Shown: positions 10,813 to 19,683, counted from the stretch's first letter. The stretch is 64,000 bases of DNA from WJMB01 sp964581465 (GCA_964581465.1 CAZOOP010000005.1:1-64000); one strand, 5' to 3'. The notes: a model not told the origin generated them from the letters alone. Made by a program: numbers and translations.

Positions 10813-12153
10813 CTAACCGCCCCCCAGCGCCTCGCGAACGATGCGTCGATGCTCCGCCGAGCCGCAGACCGAAAGCGGCGGCGGCTCGACAAGGGGCGCT
10901 GGATCCAGGCCGCGGCGCAGGTAAAGCTCCTCGCGGGCGCGGTCGTAGTCGATAATTCCCGGCAGGGGCAGCCCCAGGGCCAGCTTGAGAGCCCAGACGC
11001 GCACCACGCGCCGGACAAGCTCCTCACGCTCCAGCTCACCATCAGCCAGGGCCTCCTGCAGGGCGTCACGGGCGGCGATCATCCGTCCACCATCATGGCA
11101 GACGAGTACCAGATCAGCCCCGGCGATGACGGCCATCCGCGCCGCGCCTCCCACGGCGTAGTCGTTGACGATCGCCCCCATCTCGAGGTCATCGGTCACC
11201 GCCACACCGTCGAAGCCGATCGCGGAGCGCAGCGCCCGGTAGACCGCCGGGGAGAGACTGGCCGGCAGCTCCGGGTCCAGGGTCGGGATGACCACATGGC
11301 TGACCATCGCCGCCCGGGCCGGGTGATTATCCGACAGCAGAGCGCGGAAGGGTGGCCACTCGTACTCCTCCAGATGCTCGGCGTCGACGTCGATCAGCGG
11401 AAGGTCGTAATGGGCGTCGCGGGCGGCCTCGCCCTTGCCAGGAAAGTGCTTGGCGCAGCAGGCCGCTCCGGCGGCGTTGAGCCCCTCGGCCAACGCAACG
11501 GCGTAACGCGCGACCACGGCGGGATCACCGGAGAAGGCTCGGTCGCCGATCCCGGGGTTGTCCGGATTGGTCAGCACGTCGACCACCGGAGCCAGGTTCC
11601 AGTTGAAACCCACCGCGCGGAGTTCACGACCGATCACCTCGCCGATCCGCCGCGCTCCGGTTTCGACGGCGGCGCCGGGTAACTCAGCCATCGCCGGGAT
11701 CGGCGTGTAGCCGGATTTGAGGCGGCGAACCCGGCCGCCCTCCTGGTCCACAGCGATCAACAGCCCCGGCAGTCCCAACTCGGCCGCCGTCCCTTGCAAC
11801 TCGGTGTTGAACTCCACGGTCTGTTCCGGGCCGCTCAGGTTGCGCCCGAAGAGGATCACCCCGGCCGGACGCAGCCCCTCCAGACGATCACGAACGGCGT
11901 CACTCATCGAGCGTCCGTCCAGCCCGATAACGAGAAGCTGACCGACCAGGGCGGCGTCATCAAGCTCCGCCGCCGCCGCGGCTAGTTCGACGAACACGTC
12001 GTAGCGCTCCTCGGGGGGCGGGGGCCACCCCGAAAGGCCCCGGCGGTTGAGATGCAACGCCGGGGTCGTCGCAACCCCCAGAACCAAAACGGTGAATAGG
12101 CATATCAGGCGGCGCAGGGTCTTCCTCCCTTTATAGTGGAAACGATTGATCAT
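10813..12153 (-). CDS. nagZ: Beta-N-acetylhexosaminidase, GH3 family (NagZ-like)
   Basis: A family 3 glycoside hydrolase that removes N-acetylglucosamine from peptidoglycan fragments or other glycans. Diagnostic motifs are AVDQEGGRV, the general acid/base loop KHFPGKGEAARDAHYDLP and the nucleophile motif VTDDLEMGAI. Unlike cytoplasmic NagZ, it has an N-terminal hydrophobic stretch (LICLFTVLVLGVATTPALHL), so it is probably exported. The ATG at 12153 has no visible ribosome site. An in-frame CTG at 12117, 6 nt after a strong GGGAGG and giving a typical short signal peptide, may be the true start. A palindromic element lies just upstream. Confidence 0.92.
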   Translation of the reverse strand: MINRFHYKGRKTLRRLICLFTVLVLGVATTPALHLNRRGLSGWPPPPEERYDVFVELAAAAAELDDAALVGQLLVIGLDGRSMSDAVRDRLEGLRPAGVILFGRNLSGPEQTVEFNTELQGTAAELGLPGLLIAVDQEGGRVRRLKSGYTPIPAMAELPGAAVETGARRIGEVIGRELRAVGFNWNLAPVVDVLTNPDNPGIGDRAFSGDPAVVARYAVALAEGLNAAGAACCAKHFPGKGEAARDAHYDLPLIDVDAEHLEEYEWPPFRALLSDNHPARAAMVSHVVIPTLDPELPASLSPAVYRALRSAIGFDGVAVTDDLEMGAIVNDYAVGGAARMAVIAGADLVLVCHDGGRMIAARDALQEALADGELEREELVRRVVRVWALKLALGLPLPGIIDYDRAREELYLRRGLDPAPLVEPPPLSVCGSAEHRRIVREALGGG

Positions 12154-12170
12154 TCGTAGGCGTCAACGCA

Positions 12171-12361
12171 GGCGCAAGCCCAGTCAAACAGCCTCATCGG
12201 CCGTAGGTACGCTGGAACGCGCCGGCGGGAGGCTTTGGCACATTTCTTGCGGAGTGCGCGGCCGGTTTTGGACGGAGGCCGCCCCGCCCTGCTGCAAGAA
12301 ATGTGCCAAAGCCGGGCGGGGCCGACGGTTACGGGCGTAAGGGTTTGACTGGGCTTGCGCC
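12171..12361. repeat. Palindromic sigma-54-box element, copy 2
   Basis: A 191-bp nested palindrome between cobO and nagZ. The inner arms GGCTTTGGCACATTTCTTGC (12231-12250) and complement (12294-12313) are perfect. They differ from copies 1 and 3 at two positions, with both arms changed together so that pairing and the TGGCAC-N5-TTGC pattern are kept. The outer arms GGCGCAAGCCCAGTCAAAC (12171-12189) and complement (12343-12361) are 19 bp and perfect, and unrelated in sequence to the outer arms of copy 1. Total length and the 83-bp core equal copy 1. Confidence 0.75.
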
Positions 12362-12400
12362 GGGTGCGTCGGTGTTGCCGGGGTCTCGCGGTGGGACGCC

Positions 12401-12910
12401 CTAGTACTCGATGCCCCTGCGGGCCGGTGAGCCCTCGTCATAGTAGTGCTTGAGGGCCAGCACCTCGCTGACCAGGTCGGCCCGGCGGACGAGCTCGGGG
12501 TGGGCGTTGCGCCCGGTTAGGACGAGTTCGACGGCGGGGCGGGCGTCGATCAGCCCGCAGACTGCGGCGAGGTCGACCAGTCCAAGATCGACGGCCATCA
12601 GCAGCTCGTCGGCGATGACGAGATCATGCTTTCCGGCGGCGCTGAGTTCGAGGAGGCGGGTCCAACCCAGTCCGGCGAGGCGGCGGTCCTCCTCGGGCGG
12701 GGCGGCGGGGTCGACAAAGCCGCCGGTCCCAAACTGCTCGACCTCGATCCCCAGGCGGCGCGCGGCGATGACCTCGCCGAAGTCACCGCGTTTGAGAAAC
12801 TGGACCACGGCGACCCGCAGGTCCCGGCCCCGGGCGCGCAGGGCCAAGCCGAAGGCCGCCGTGGTCTTGCCTTTACCGTCGCCGGTGTAGATGTGGACGC
12901 GGTGCATCAT
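12401..12910 (-). CDS. cobO: Cob(I)alamin adenosyltransferase, CobA/CobO/BtuR family
   Basis: Transfers the adenosyl group of ATP to cob(I)alamin or cobyrinic acid diamide (EC 2.5.1.17), making coenzyme B12. It is 169 aa. The P-loop IYTGDGKGKTTAAFGLALRA lies at the N-terminus, followed by VVQFLKRGDFGE, the Walker-B-like LVIADELLMAVDLGL and ELVLTGRNAHPEL, all family-typical. The reading frame continues upstream only as a shadow of the next gene. The start at 12910 overlaps that gene's stop (TGATG), implying translational coupling. No other B12 genes are present, so it may serve salvage of imported cobalamin. Confidence 0.93.
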   Translation of the reverse strand: MMHRVHIYTGDGKGKTTAAFGLALRARGRDLRVAVVQFLKRGDFGEVIAARRLGIEVEQFGTGGFVDPAAPPEEDRRLAGLGWTRLLELSAAGKHDLVIADELLMAVDLGLVDLAAVCGLIDARPAVELVLTGRNAHPELVRRADLVSEVLALKHYYDEGSPARRGIEY

Positions 12911-14952
12911 CAACCGGCCTTGGCGGTCATCATGGAGACGAAGGTCTCGACGAGCTCGGGGTCGTAGCGCTTGGCGGCCTCGGCGTTGAGCTCGTCGAAG
13001 GCCTCGACGGCGGGTTTGGGCTGCTGGTAACGTCGGCCCGAGACCATCGTGTCGTAGGAGTCGGCGATGGCCACCATGCGGGCGCCGAGGTGGATCTCGG
13101 CGCCGGAGAGGCCGTCGGGGTAGCCGCCGCCGTCGTAGCGCTCGTGGTGCTGGCGCACCGTGGCCACGCAATCCTCCTCGAAGCCCAGGGCGGCCAGGAT
13201 GTCGGCGCCCACCGCCGGGTGGTTGTGGACCTGCTGGAGCTCCTCCTCGGAGAGGTTGACGGTGTCCTGCAGGGTGGCGTCGGCCAGGGTGGCGATCATG
13301 CCGACGTCGTGGAGAATGGCGCCGTAGACGATGGGCTGGATGCGCTTGCGCTCGAGACCCAGCTTCTCGGCCAGTTGGGCCACGTAGCGGCTGACCCGCT
13401 CGGAGTGGCCCCGGGTGTAGGGGTCGCGGGCGTCGATGGCGGCGATCAGCCGTCGGATGGTCTTGACGTTGTGCCCTTCGAGGCGTTGGAAGAGCCGGGC
13501 GTTCTCGAGGGCCACCGAGAGCTGCCGGGAGAGGGTCCACATCATCTGCAGGTCCTCGGAGTCGTAGCGCGAGCCGCCGATCTTGGGTCCCACGGCGACC
13601 AGACCGAGAAAGTCCCTCGTGGTCGTCAGACCGCAGACCATGGTCATCCCCAGCTCGGCCAGCCGCTCGGTCAGTCGGCCGTCCTCGTGCTCGGCCAGGG
13701 AGAGCAGCGGCAGGGGACGTTTGGCGGCCATCAGCAGCTTCTCCATCTTCGGCGGCAGCGGCGCCGAGAAACCGGCGTCGCCGGTCTTGACCCCCTTGAC
13801 CATCTGCAGGTTGAGACGGTTCTTCTCGACGAGGAAGGCCGCACCGCCCGCCGCGGCGAGCTGGCCGATCAGGGTGATCAGGAAGGTGCCCAGCAGCTCC
13901 TTGGTGGCCCGGCTGGCCGTGAACTCCTGGGTCGCCGAGAAGATCGTCTTCAGCTCGACGGTCTTGCGGGCCAGCTTGCGGCCCGACTTGTCCAGCGCCC
14001 GCTTGGCCGCCGTGAGACGCTGTTGAACCTCGTCGAGCTCGTTGGCCAGCTCCGTACGGTTGCGGTGGTAGGCGACGAACCAGTTGAGCATCTGGCCGAG
14101 CAGCGACAGCGCCTCGATCTCGCCCTCGACAATCGGGCTGGGTCCGAAACAGATGAAGCCGTAAATCCCCTCATGGGTGCGCAGGCGCATGATCCCCTGT
14201 GTTCCGGCCAGGCGGATGCCGTCGAGTTCCTGACTGGGCGGCAGATCGCGGCTCCACTGGTGAAAGACCAGGAAGTCCTCACCAGCCTTGCTCAGATAGT
14301 CAATGAAGGGGCTGTCGGTGCGGATGCGGAAGCCGCTGCCCAGGCCCGGCCGCTGTCCGGCAATGGCCAGCGGGATGAAAGAACCCCGACCGTCGCCGCC
14401 GAAGAGGGTCATCCAGGGGATCTTGAAGCGCGCCGTCACCGCCGCCAGCGCCGTAGAGAGCGGCTTGCTCTTGCCATCGATGCCGTTGAGCATCATCGCG
14501 AACTCGAGCACGTCCGTCGAGGTCGACACCGAGCGCAGCGGAACCTCCTCCTCGGGCTCCAGCCCGGCGAAGTCCGTCGTCGTCGTCGAGGTCTGGCGCA
14601 ACCGCTTGAAGTGGCCCAGCGCCTCGTGGGTGGCCTCGAAGTTCTGGAAGTAGTCCAGCAGGTCCAGGCTCTCGAAGACGCGGTGGATGCGCGGCGGCAT
14701 CGCCACGAAGACCACGTCGCCGCCGCCGGCCCGGATCTCCTTGGCCACCGAGATGAAGGCCCCCACCCCGGCGCTGGAGATGAACTCCAGGTCCTCCATC
14801 ACGAAGATGGTGCTGTAGGCCCCCTCGCCCAAGCAGGCGTCAAAAAGGCGCTGGATCCCCGTGGAACCCTGCACTCCCAACATTCCGCCGATGCGGAAGA
14901 TCAACACGCCTTCCGATGTCTTGTTAACCAGCTCGATCGTCAGCTCGCGCAC
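12910..14952 (-). CDS. STAS-GAF-GAF-HD-GYP signalling protein
   Basis: A 680-aa cytoplasmic regulator. Residues 1-115 form a STAS (anti-sigma-factor antagonist) domain with the phosphorylatable site LEFISSAGVGAF (Ser59/Ser60). GAF-like domains cover about 150-295 and 338-485, joined by a coiled coil (about 298-335). Residues 495-676 are an HD-GYP domain with HD at 548-549 (ILHDVG), HH at 602-603 and an intact GYP (HHERYDGGGYPDGLSG). HD-GYP domains hydrolyse cyclic di-GMP. The upstream gene encodes an RsbW-like kinase with only a 20-bp gap, so the STAS domain is probably its target, which would place c-di-GMP breakdown under partner-switch control. Confidence 0.92.
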   Translation of the reverse strand: MRELTIELVNKTSEGVLIFRIGGMLGVQGSTGIQRLFDACLGEGAYSTIFVMEDLEFISSAGVGAFISVAKEIRAGGGDVVFVAMPPRIHRVFESLDLLDYFQNFEATHEALGHFKRLRQTSTTTTDFAGLEPEEEVPLRSVSTSTDVLEFAMMLNGIDGKSKPLSTALAAVTARFKIPWMTLFGGDGRGSFIPLAIAGQRPGLGSGFRIRTDSPFIDYLSKAGEDFLVFHQWSRDLPPSQELDGIRLAGTQGIMRLRTHEGIYGFICFGPSPIVEGEIEALSLLGQMLNWFVAYHRNRTELANELDEVQQRLTAAKRALDKSGRKLARKTVELKTIFSATQEFTASRATKELLGTFLITLIGQLAAAGGAAFLVEKNRLNLQMVKGVKTGDAGFSAPLPPKMEKLLMAAKRPLPLLSLAEHEDGRLTERLAELGMTMVCGLTTTRDFLGLVAVGPKIGGSRYDSEDLQMMWTLSRQLSVALENARLFQRLEGHNVKTIRRLIAAIDARDPYTRGHSERVSRYVAQLAEKLGLERKRIQPIVYGAILHDVGMIATLADATLQDTVNLSEEELQQVHNHPAVGADILAALGFEEDCVATVRQHHERYDGGGYPDGLSGAEIHLGARMVAIADSYDTMVSGRRYQQPKPAVEAFDELNAEAAKRYDPELVETFVSMMTAKAG

Positions 14953-14972
14953 GCCGCTCCCGTCGTCGAGGT

Positions 14973-15398
14973 CTATCGCCGCTCGAGTTGTTTACGCATT
15001 TCCAATACATTATAGCCGTTTCGGCTGTAGCGTTCGATAACGTCCATCAGGCGCTCCATGATCATCAGACCGAAACCGCCGTCGGCGCCGGTATCCACCA
15101 GCTTCTCGACCCCCGGACTCCGCCGCACCTCGGGCAGGAAGAACGGCCCGTCGTCGAAGATCATCACGATCACCTCATCGGCGTCCACCCGCAGCTCGAT
15201 GCGGATTTCCCGGCTCTCGTCGCCGTTGTAGGCGTGCTCGATCACGTTGGCGCAGCCCTCGTAGACCGCCAGCGTCACGTCGTCGACCACCCGGGACTCC
15301 AACTGGTGCAGCCGTCCGACCCGCTTGACGAAATGGTTGATATGCGCCAAGGACTCCACCCGCGAGCGGATCACGATGCTGTAGCCGTTCGGTCTCAT
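14973..15398 (-). CDS. RsbW-like anti-sigma/serine kinase (HATPase_c)
   Basis: A 141-aa ATP-binding protein of the RsbW/SpoIIAB type. In the numbering from a GTG one codon upstream, the N box is Glu48-Asn52-His56 (YEGCANVIEHAY), the G1 box FDDGPFF (82-88) and the G2 box GGFGLMIMERL (108-118). Such kinases phosphorylate a STAS antagonist and otherwise bind a partner. No sigma factor is nearby, but the next gene begins with a STAS domain. The ATG at 15398 is preferred to the GTG at 15401 because GGGAG lies only 2 nt before the ATG and directly abuts the GTG. The gene heads the 12401-15398 cluster. Confidence 0.88.
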   Translation of the reverse strand: MRPNGYSIVIRSRVESLAHINHFVKRVGRLHQLESRVVDDVTLAVYEGCANVIEHAYNGDESREIRIELRVDADEVIVMIFDDGPFFLPEVRRSPGVEKLVDTGADGGFGLMIMERLMDVIERYSRNGYNVLEMRKQLERR

Positions 15399-15620
15399 CA
15401 CTCCCTGAAGATTGACAGCCGCCCGCCTCGCCGCGACCCCGCTAACCAGACGGCCCGATACACCCCGGTTAGCCGTTTTCAGGCCGAAGGTAATCTCTAC
15501 AGCTTAAATACTAGGAGGCTCAACCCGTAAAGTCAACGGCCGACGAACGCCCCAAATCGAAAGGAAAAGCATAAATATACTTAAAACCCCACCAGCAGCG
15601 GTTTTTCAGTCATTTTTTCC

Positions 15621-15650
15621 TTGACATTCCCGCAAAGCCCCGTATATAGT
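15621..15650 (+). promoter_or_regulatory. Strong sigma-70-like promoter reading into the tandem repeat
   Basis: TTGACA (15621-15626) is a perfect -35 box. TATATA follows after 16 bp (15643-15648), or TATAGT after 18 bp (15645-15650). Transcription would start near 15657 and run into the tandem-repeat array, where no open frame exists. It may make a non-coding transcript or serve hup about 960 bp away. Confidence 0.5.
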
Positions 15651-15706
15651 ACATCTACGTAAGGGGGGCCACCTAAAACCCCATATACCAACAATCCCCG
15701 GGTGGG

Positions 15707-16085
15707 CTGGTTTTGGGGGACGTGGTATCAGACAAACCCCAGGCAACAGAACCAGTTANNNNNNNNNNNNNNNNNNNNNNNNNNNNNNNNNNNNNNNNNN
15801 NNNNNNNNNNNNNNNNNNNNNNNNNNNNNNNNNNNNNNNNNNNNNNNNNNNNNNNNNNGGCGAGCGGGCGCATTCCGGAATATCTGACGCGCTCCAAACC
15901 GGAGATGGTCACCTCCAGCGACCGGGGGCTGGTTTTGGGGGACGTGGTATCAGACAAACCCCAGGCAACAGAACCAGTTATCAAGCGGCGAATAATACCT
16001 AGACCGTCCCGGGGGCTGGTTTTGGGGGGCGGCGAGCGGGCGCATTCCGGAATATCTGACGCGCTCCAAACCGGAGATGGTCACC
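15707..16085 (+). repeat. Tandem repeat array, 172-bp unit, with assembly gap
   Basis: The stretch 15859-16030 (172 bp) is followed by a second, partial unit (16031-16085) with the same first 55 bases. The 52 bases at 15707-15758 recur at 15929-15980. CTGGTTTTGGGG occurs at 15707, 15929 and 16015, so each unit contains two half-units about 86 bp apart. The array is broken by 100 N (15759-15858). Known sequence implies a missing length of about 50 bp plus a multiple of 172. No coding function or CRISPR-like repeat length is seen. Confidence 0.8.
15759..15858. other. Assembly gap (100 N)
   Basis: Exactly 100 unknown bases, the usual placeholder for a gap of unknown size. It lies inside the tandem array, so repeat collapse is the likely cause. 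Confidence 0.95.
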
Positions 16086-16617
16086 CACAGCGGCACCGGA
16101 AGCAAAGCGGGAAGCCGCCCGATCACCGGCGGTGGAGCACTCGGCGGCAGGACGACAGCTCAGCGGCACCTCTCAGTGGCACCGGAGCCGAGATCTGCCT
16201 AACACGAGTCCAGCCGAACCGCCACAAGCCAAGCAGCCCGCCAAAGCAGCTTGTCGACGCTAACCCGCCGTCGGGCTCGAACAAACAGGCGACAGCGATA
16301 CCGCGAAGCCTCAAGCAATAGTCTGCCAATAGTCTGCGTTGATTCATCAATACATCCGCGACGCTGGATTATGCAACGGCCTCGACGCTCAGGCCGTAGT
16401 CCGCAACAACAACCAAGCAAGAGCGACGTTACTGTTTCATTTGTTATCCGGCCTTATAGGCACACACTATCAGGCGCATAGAGTTCCCTCTATGTCACAG
16501 AGCAACCGTCGGCTCCGTATCTTCCGGCGGTGACGATCTCCCTCCAGCACAGCGGAGGGCGGATAGGCAAGATCCCATCGGCGCTCCGGCGCCAAAACCA
16601 CCTACAAGGGGGATATC
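16086..16617. other. Non-coding region upstream of hup
   Basis: No gene recognised. A short perfect hairpin CATAGAG-TTCC-CTCTATG lies at 16477-16494. GGGGG at 16609-16613 precedes the HU start and can serve as its ribosome site. The sequence has repeated GGCACC motifs but no family match. Confidence 0.5.
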
Positions 16618-16890
16618 ATGACCAAGCAAGACCTCGTTGACCGCATTGCCAACCAGACCGGTCTAACCAAGCGTCAGGCCACCAACTCTCTCTCCGCCGC
16701 TATCGACGGCATCAAGGACGCCCTCAGCCAGGGTGACCGCGTCACCCTCGTGGGCTTCGGCACCTTCTACGTCGCCGAGCGCAAGGCCCGCACCGGCCGC
16801 AACCCGCGGACCCAGGAAAAGATCAACATTCCGGCCCGCAACGTCCCCAACTTCCGTCCCGGCAAGGACCTCAAGGAGCTGGTGGGCTAA
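16618..16890 (+). CDS. hup: DNA-binding protein HU
   Basis: A 90-aa histone-like protein, standard length for HU, which binds and bends DNA as a dimer and compacts the nucleoid. It starts MTKQDLVDRIANQTGLTKRQ and has the HU core GDRVTLVGFGTFYVAERKAR. The DNA-gripping arm contains RTGRNPRTQEKINIPA with the intercalating proline, and the end is PNFRPGKDLKELV. IHF would show different arm residues, so HU is preferred. It is monocistronic, with a strong terminator 24 nt downstream. Confidence 0.97.
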   Translation: MTKQDLVDRIANQTGLTKRQATNSLSAAIDGIKDALSQGDRVTLVGFGTFYVAERKARTGRNPRTQEKINIPARNVPNFRPGKDLKELVG

Positions 16891-16914
16891 CGCGTATCCA
16901 ACCGCGTCAATCCC

Positions 16915-16943
16915 AAGGGGAGCCTCAATAGGCTCCCCTTATT
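16915..16943 (+). terminator. Intrinsic terminator of hup
   Basis: A perfect 11-bp stem, AAGGGGAGCCT with AGGCTCCCCTT, and a 4-nt loop CAAT, followed by ATT. It lies 24 nt after the hup stop. Confidence 0.85.
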
Positions 16944-17201
16944 GATACCCCCGCGACGCTGGACGCCGGGCCGTCCGAGTATTATCTTGGAAAACGGTTT
17001 GCCCTCACCGCGAATCCGCTTGTCCGGATTAGGGTTGTCTGATTAACGACGCCGTGTTGACCATCCGGGGCCACTCAACCCAGCGGGGCGCTACAGCCGC
17101 TCCACGCCCCCTCTCACACAGGCTCCGGCGAGAAGCCGATACCGCTCTACGGCATGGCGCTTGAGATTGTCAGGCAAACTACGCCTCCAGAGTTTCTTCT
17201 G

Positions 17202-17557
17202 GGGATCAGCACCAGAAACTGAACCAAGTATTCACAACCCAGAAAAGCCGTCTCGAGAAAAGGGTTTGGTAACAACCCGCAGCGAGGCGCCATCCAGCGA
17301 AGTCGGATAGCGGTCAAAGTTGCTAAAGCGAGCAATAGAGAGCGGTCAGCAGATCACTCTCTCACAGCCAAGTCGATTCCCGAGCGGGATCAACAGCCTT
17401 CGGCTTCCGGAAGTGCTTAACGCCAGTCAAAGCGCATCGCCGCCTGCACTGGAAAAACAATGCAGCGGGATGACAATGGCGTCGATTATCAGCTATCAAG
17501 CAATGAATGGCAGTCTATCAGCTCGATGAGATCGGTTAAGGTGCGAGTGATAATGCC
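17202..17557 (+). mobile_element. R2 MITE-like element, copy 1
   Basis: About 356 bp. The left end is GGGATCAGCACCAGAAACTG and the right end GTGCGAGTGATAATGCC, matching the ends of the copy at 41682-42020. Internal matches include CAGCAGATCACTCTCTCACA against CAGCAGGCCCTCACTCACA and the GACAATGGCG block. No open frame of note is present. The surrounding 16946-18342 holds no recognisable gene. Confidence 0.6.
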
Positions 17558-18342
17558 TTCTCTTTTTCTTCCCGGCGCAGCAATATCGAGCAGTTGCTAT
17601 TCACAAACGCTTCGCGAAAGACAACGGCTCGAGGTGCGGTTGCCCTTCAAAGGCGCTTGTCTGCGCTTATCAATGCAATAACCTGCTTGTGGTTTGTCCT
17701 CCCACGGTTGAACCTGACGGCGGACTGTCACTGGCTGACAAGGGGCTCCATAGCGGTCGGCAGGGCTGTTCACAGCGGGTTCTCGACCGCGGGCGGAGCA
17801 TCTCCGGAAGGACGTATCGGTCCAGCAAACCGCTCCCCGGCAGCCTGAGCTGCTCCACTCAGGCAACATGATACCGAGCTGGTATATTCACGTGTCATGG
17901 TATGTGCATGTATCTCTAACAGCCTGTTGATAGATGCTTTAATGCTCATTATGCTTTCACTGTTCTCAAGTTCATTTCCGGCGCTCGATGCTGACTCGCC
18001 CAAGCTAGGATGCTGAGAGTCACGAAACCGCGACCCTTGACGGCCCCGGAGACCACCAAGGAGAGAGGGGAAGTTAGATGCACTCCAAAGCGAGCTATAG
18101 CTGAACGACTTAGCCCGCCCCCTCGTCGCGACGCTTCCTGCCATTAAGCTCGGTGAAAGCGCACCCGACGCCGCCGTTTATATTATCGCCAAGAGGGTCA
18201 AGGCGCTCCTTGCCGATACAGTCCAGTGTGGCGGAGGGATCCGGAGGGTCGCCCGGCCGCGGAGCTATCCGGGTTGTTACAGCTGATCAGTACGAATCGA
18301 CAACACCAGCTCAAGTGTTCTAAAAACACCCCAGGAGGTTCG

Positions 18343-19683
18343 ATGAAGGCCTACGACGTCGTCGTCATCGGCGGTGGACCCGCCGGTTCGATAACCGCCG
18401 GAACCGCGGTCAGCTACTATCCGGACAAGAGCGTCCTGCTCGTCAAGGATCATAAGCAGGGCATGGTTCCCTGCGGCATCCCCTACACATTCCACGATAT
18501 CGACGTCGACGGCAACATCGTCAAGCCCAAGGGCAAGCCGCCCTTCGATGTGCTGGTCGACACCGCCGAATCCCTGGACCTCGAGAGCCGCCGGATCAAG
18601 CTGGCCGGCGGCGAGGAGCTGGAGTATCAGCGCCTGGTCCTGGCCACGGGCTCGACGCCCAAGGTTCCCGGCTGGCTGCCCGGCCGCGACCTCGAGGGCG
18701 TCTTCTACGTCGAGAAGAGCGTGCCCAGCCTGCGCGAGGTCAACGAGATGGTCGCCGGCCGCAAGCGCGTGGTGATCATCGGCGGCGGCTTCATCGGCAT
18801 CGAGGTCGCCGAGCAGCTCCGCAAGGACGGTCATGAGGTCACCGTGGTCGAGCTGCTGCCCCACGTTTTGGCCACGGCCTTCGACGACGAGTTCTGCGTC
18901 GAAGCCGAGGAGATCCTCGCGGGGATGGGCGTCGAGCTGGTAACCGGCGCCCGGGTCACCGAGATCATCGAAGGCGAGCCCCTGGCCGTCAAACTGGAGG
19001 ACGGCCGCGAGCTGCCCTGCGACGCCGTCGGCCTCTCGGTGGGCTACACCCCCAACTCTAAGCTCGGCGTCGACGCCGGCATGAAGACCGGCCCCTACGG
19101 CGCCCTGGCCGTCGATGAGTACATGCGCACCTCGTCGCCCGGTGTCTTCGCCGTGGGCGACTGCTGCGAGCGAGTCCACTTCGCCACCCGGCGTCCAGTC
19201 CCGGTGATGCTGGCCAGCACCTCGACGGCGGAGGCCCGCCTGGCCGGCGCCAACCTCTTCGAGCTGAAGATATCCAAGAGCGTCACCGGCACCATCGCCA
19301 TCTTCTCCACCGCCTTCGGCGGACGCACCTTCGCCGCCGCCGGCATCACCGAACAGGAGGCCGCCCGCGAGGGCTTCGAGCTGGTCACCGCCGAGGCCGT
19401 CAGCCCGGATCACCATCCCGGCACCCTGCCCGGCACCGTCAAGCAGAAGGTCAAGCTCATCGCCATGCGCGCCTCGGGTACCATCCTGGGCGCCCAGGCC
19501 TCCGGCGCCTCCAGCGTCGGCGAGCTGATCAACATGCTCGGCCTGGCCATCCAGCACAAGCTGACCGTCAGCGACCTGCTGACCTCGCAGATCGGCACCC
19601 ACCCGCTGCTCACCGCGCCGCCGACCACCTATCCGGTCACCAAGGCCGCCGAGCAGATCGTCAAGCGCATCGTCTGCGCCTGA
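18343..19683 (+). CDS. FAD/NAD(P)-dependent disulfide reductase, CoADR/NADH-oxidase type
   Basis: A 446-aa flavoprotein of the pyridine nucleotide-disulfide oxidoreductase superfamily. The start at 18343 has a perfect AGGAGG (18333-18338), while the longer frame lacks one. The FAD motif VVVIGGGPAGSITAG is at 6-20, and the single redox cysteine is Cys44 (VPCGIPYTF), the placement typical of CoA-disulfide reductase and Nox rather than glutathione reductase. The NAD(P) motif VVIIGGGFIGIEVAEQL is at 143-159, and the second FAD motif includes GVFAVGDCCE. Its substrate could be CoA disulfide, oxygen or polysulfide. It is monocistronic with a terminator. Confidence 0.9.
   Translation: MKAYDVVVIGGGPAGSITAGTAVSYYPDKSVLLVKDHKQGMVPCGIPYTFHDIDVDGNIVKPKGKPPFDVLVDTAESLDLESRRIKLAGGEELEYQRLVLATGSTPKVPGWLPGRDLEGVFYVEKSVPSLREVNEMVAGRKRVVIIGGGFIGIEVAEQLRKDGHEVTVVELLPHVLATAFDDEFCVEAEEILAGMGVELVTGARVTEIIEGEPLAVKLEDGRELPCDAVGLSVGYTPNSKLGVDAGMKTGPYGALAVDEYMRTSSPGVFAVGDCCERVHFATRRPVPVMLASTSTAEARLAGANLFELKISKSVTGTIAIFSTAFGGRTFAAAGITEQEAAREGFELVTAEAVSPDHHPGTLPGTVKQKVKLIAMRASGTILGAQASGASSVGELINMLGLAIQHKLTVSDLLTSQIGTHPLLTAPPTTYPVTKAAEQIVKRIVCA

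Noticed and set aside
13090..15015. 641-codon open frame on the plus strand opposite the HD-GYP gene
   Set aside because: Shadow frame; the minus-strand product has clear STAS, GAF and HD-GYP motifs, while this one has none.
15402..15620. Cobalamin riboswitch in front of the cluster that includes cobO
   Set aside because: No B12-box-like sequence is visible there or directly before cobO.
15707..16085. CRISPR array
   Set aside because: The unit is 172 bp with no 24-40 bp repeats separated by unique spacers, and no cas genes are near.
15700..16350. tmRNA or other stable RNA downstream of the strong promoter
   Set aside because: GGGGGCTGGTTTTGGGG superficially resembles a tmRNA start, but no alanine-acceptor end or tag reading frame could be found.
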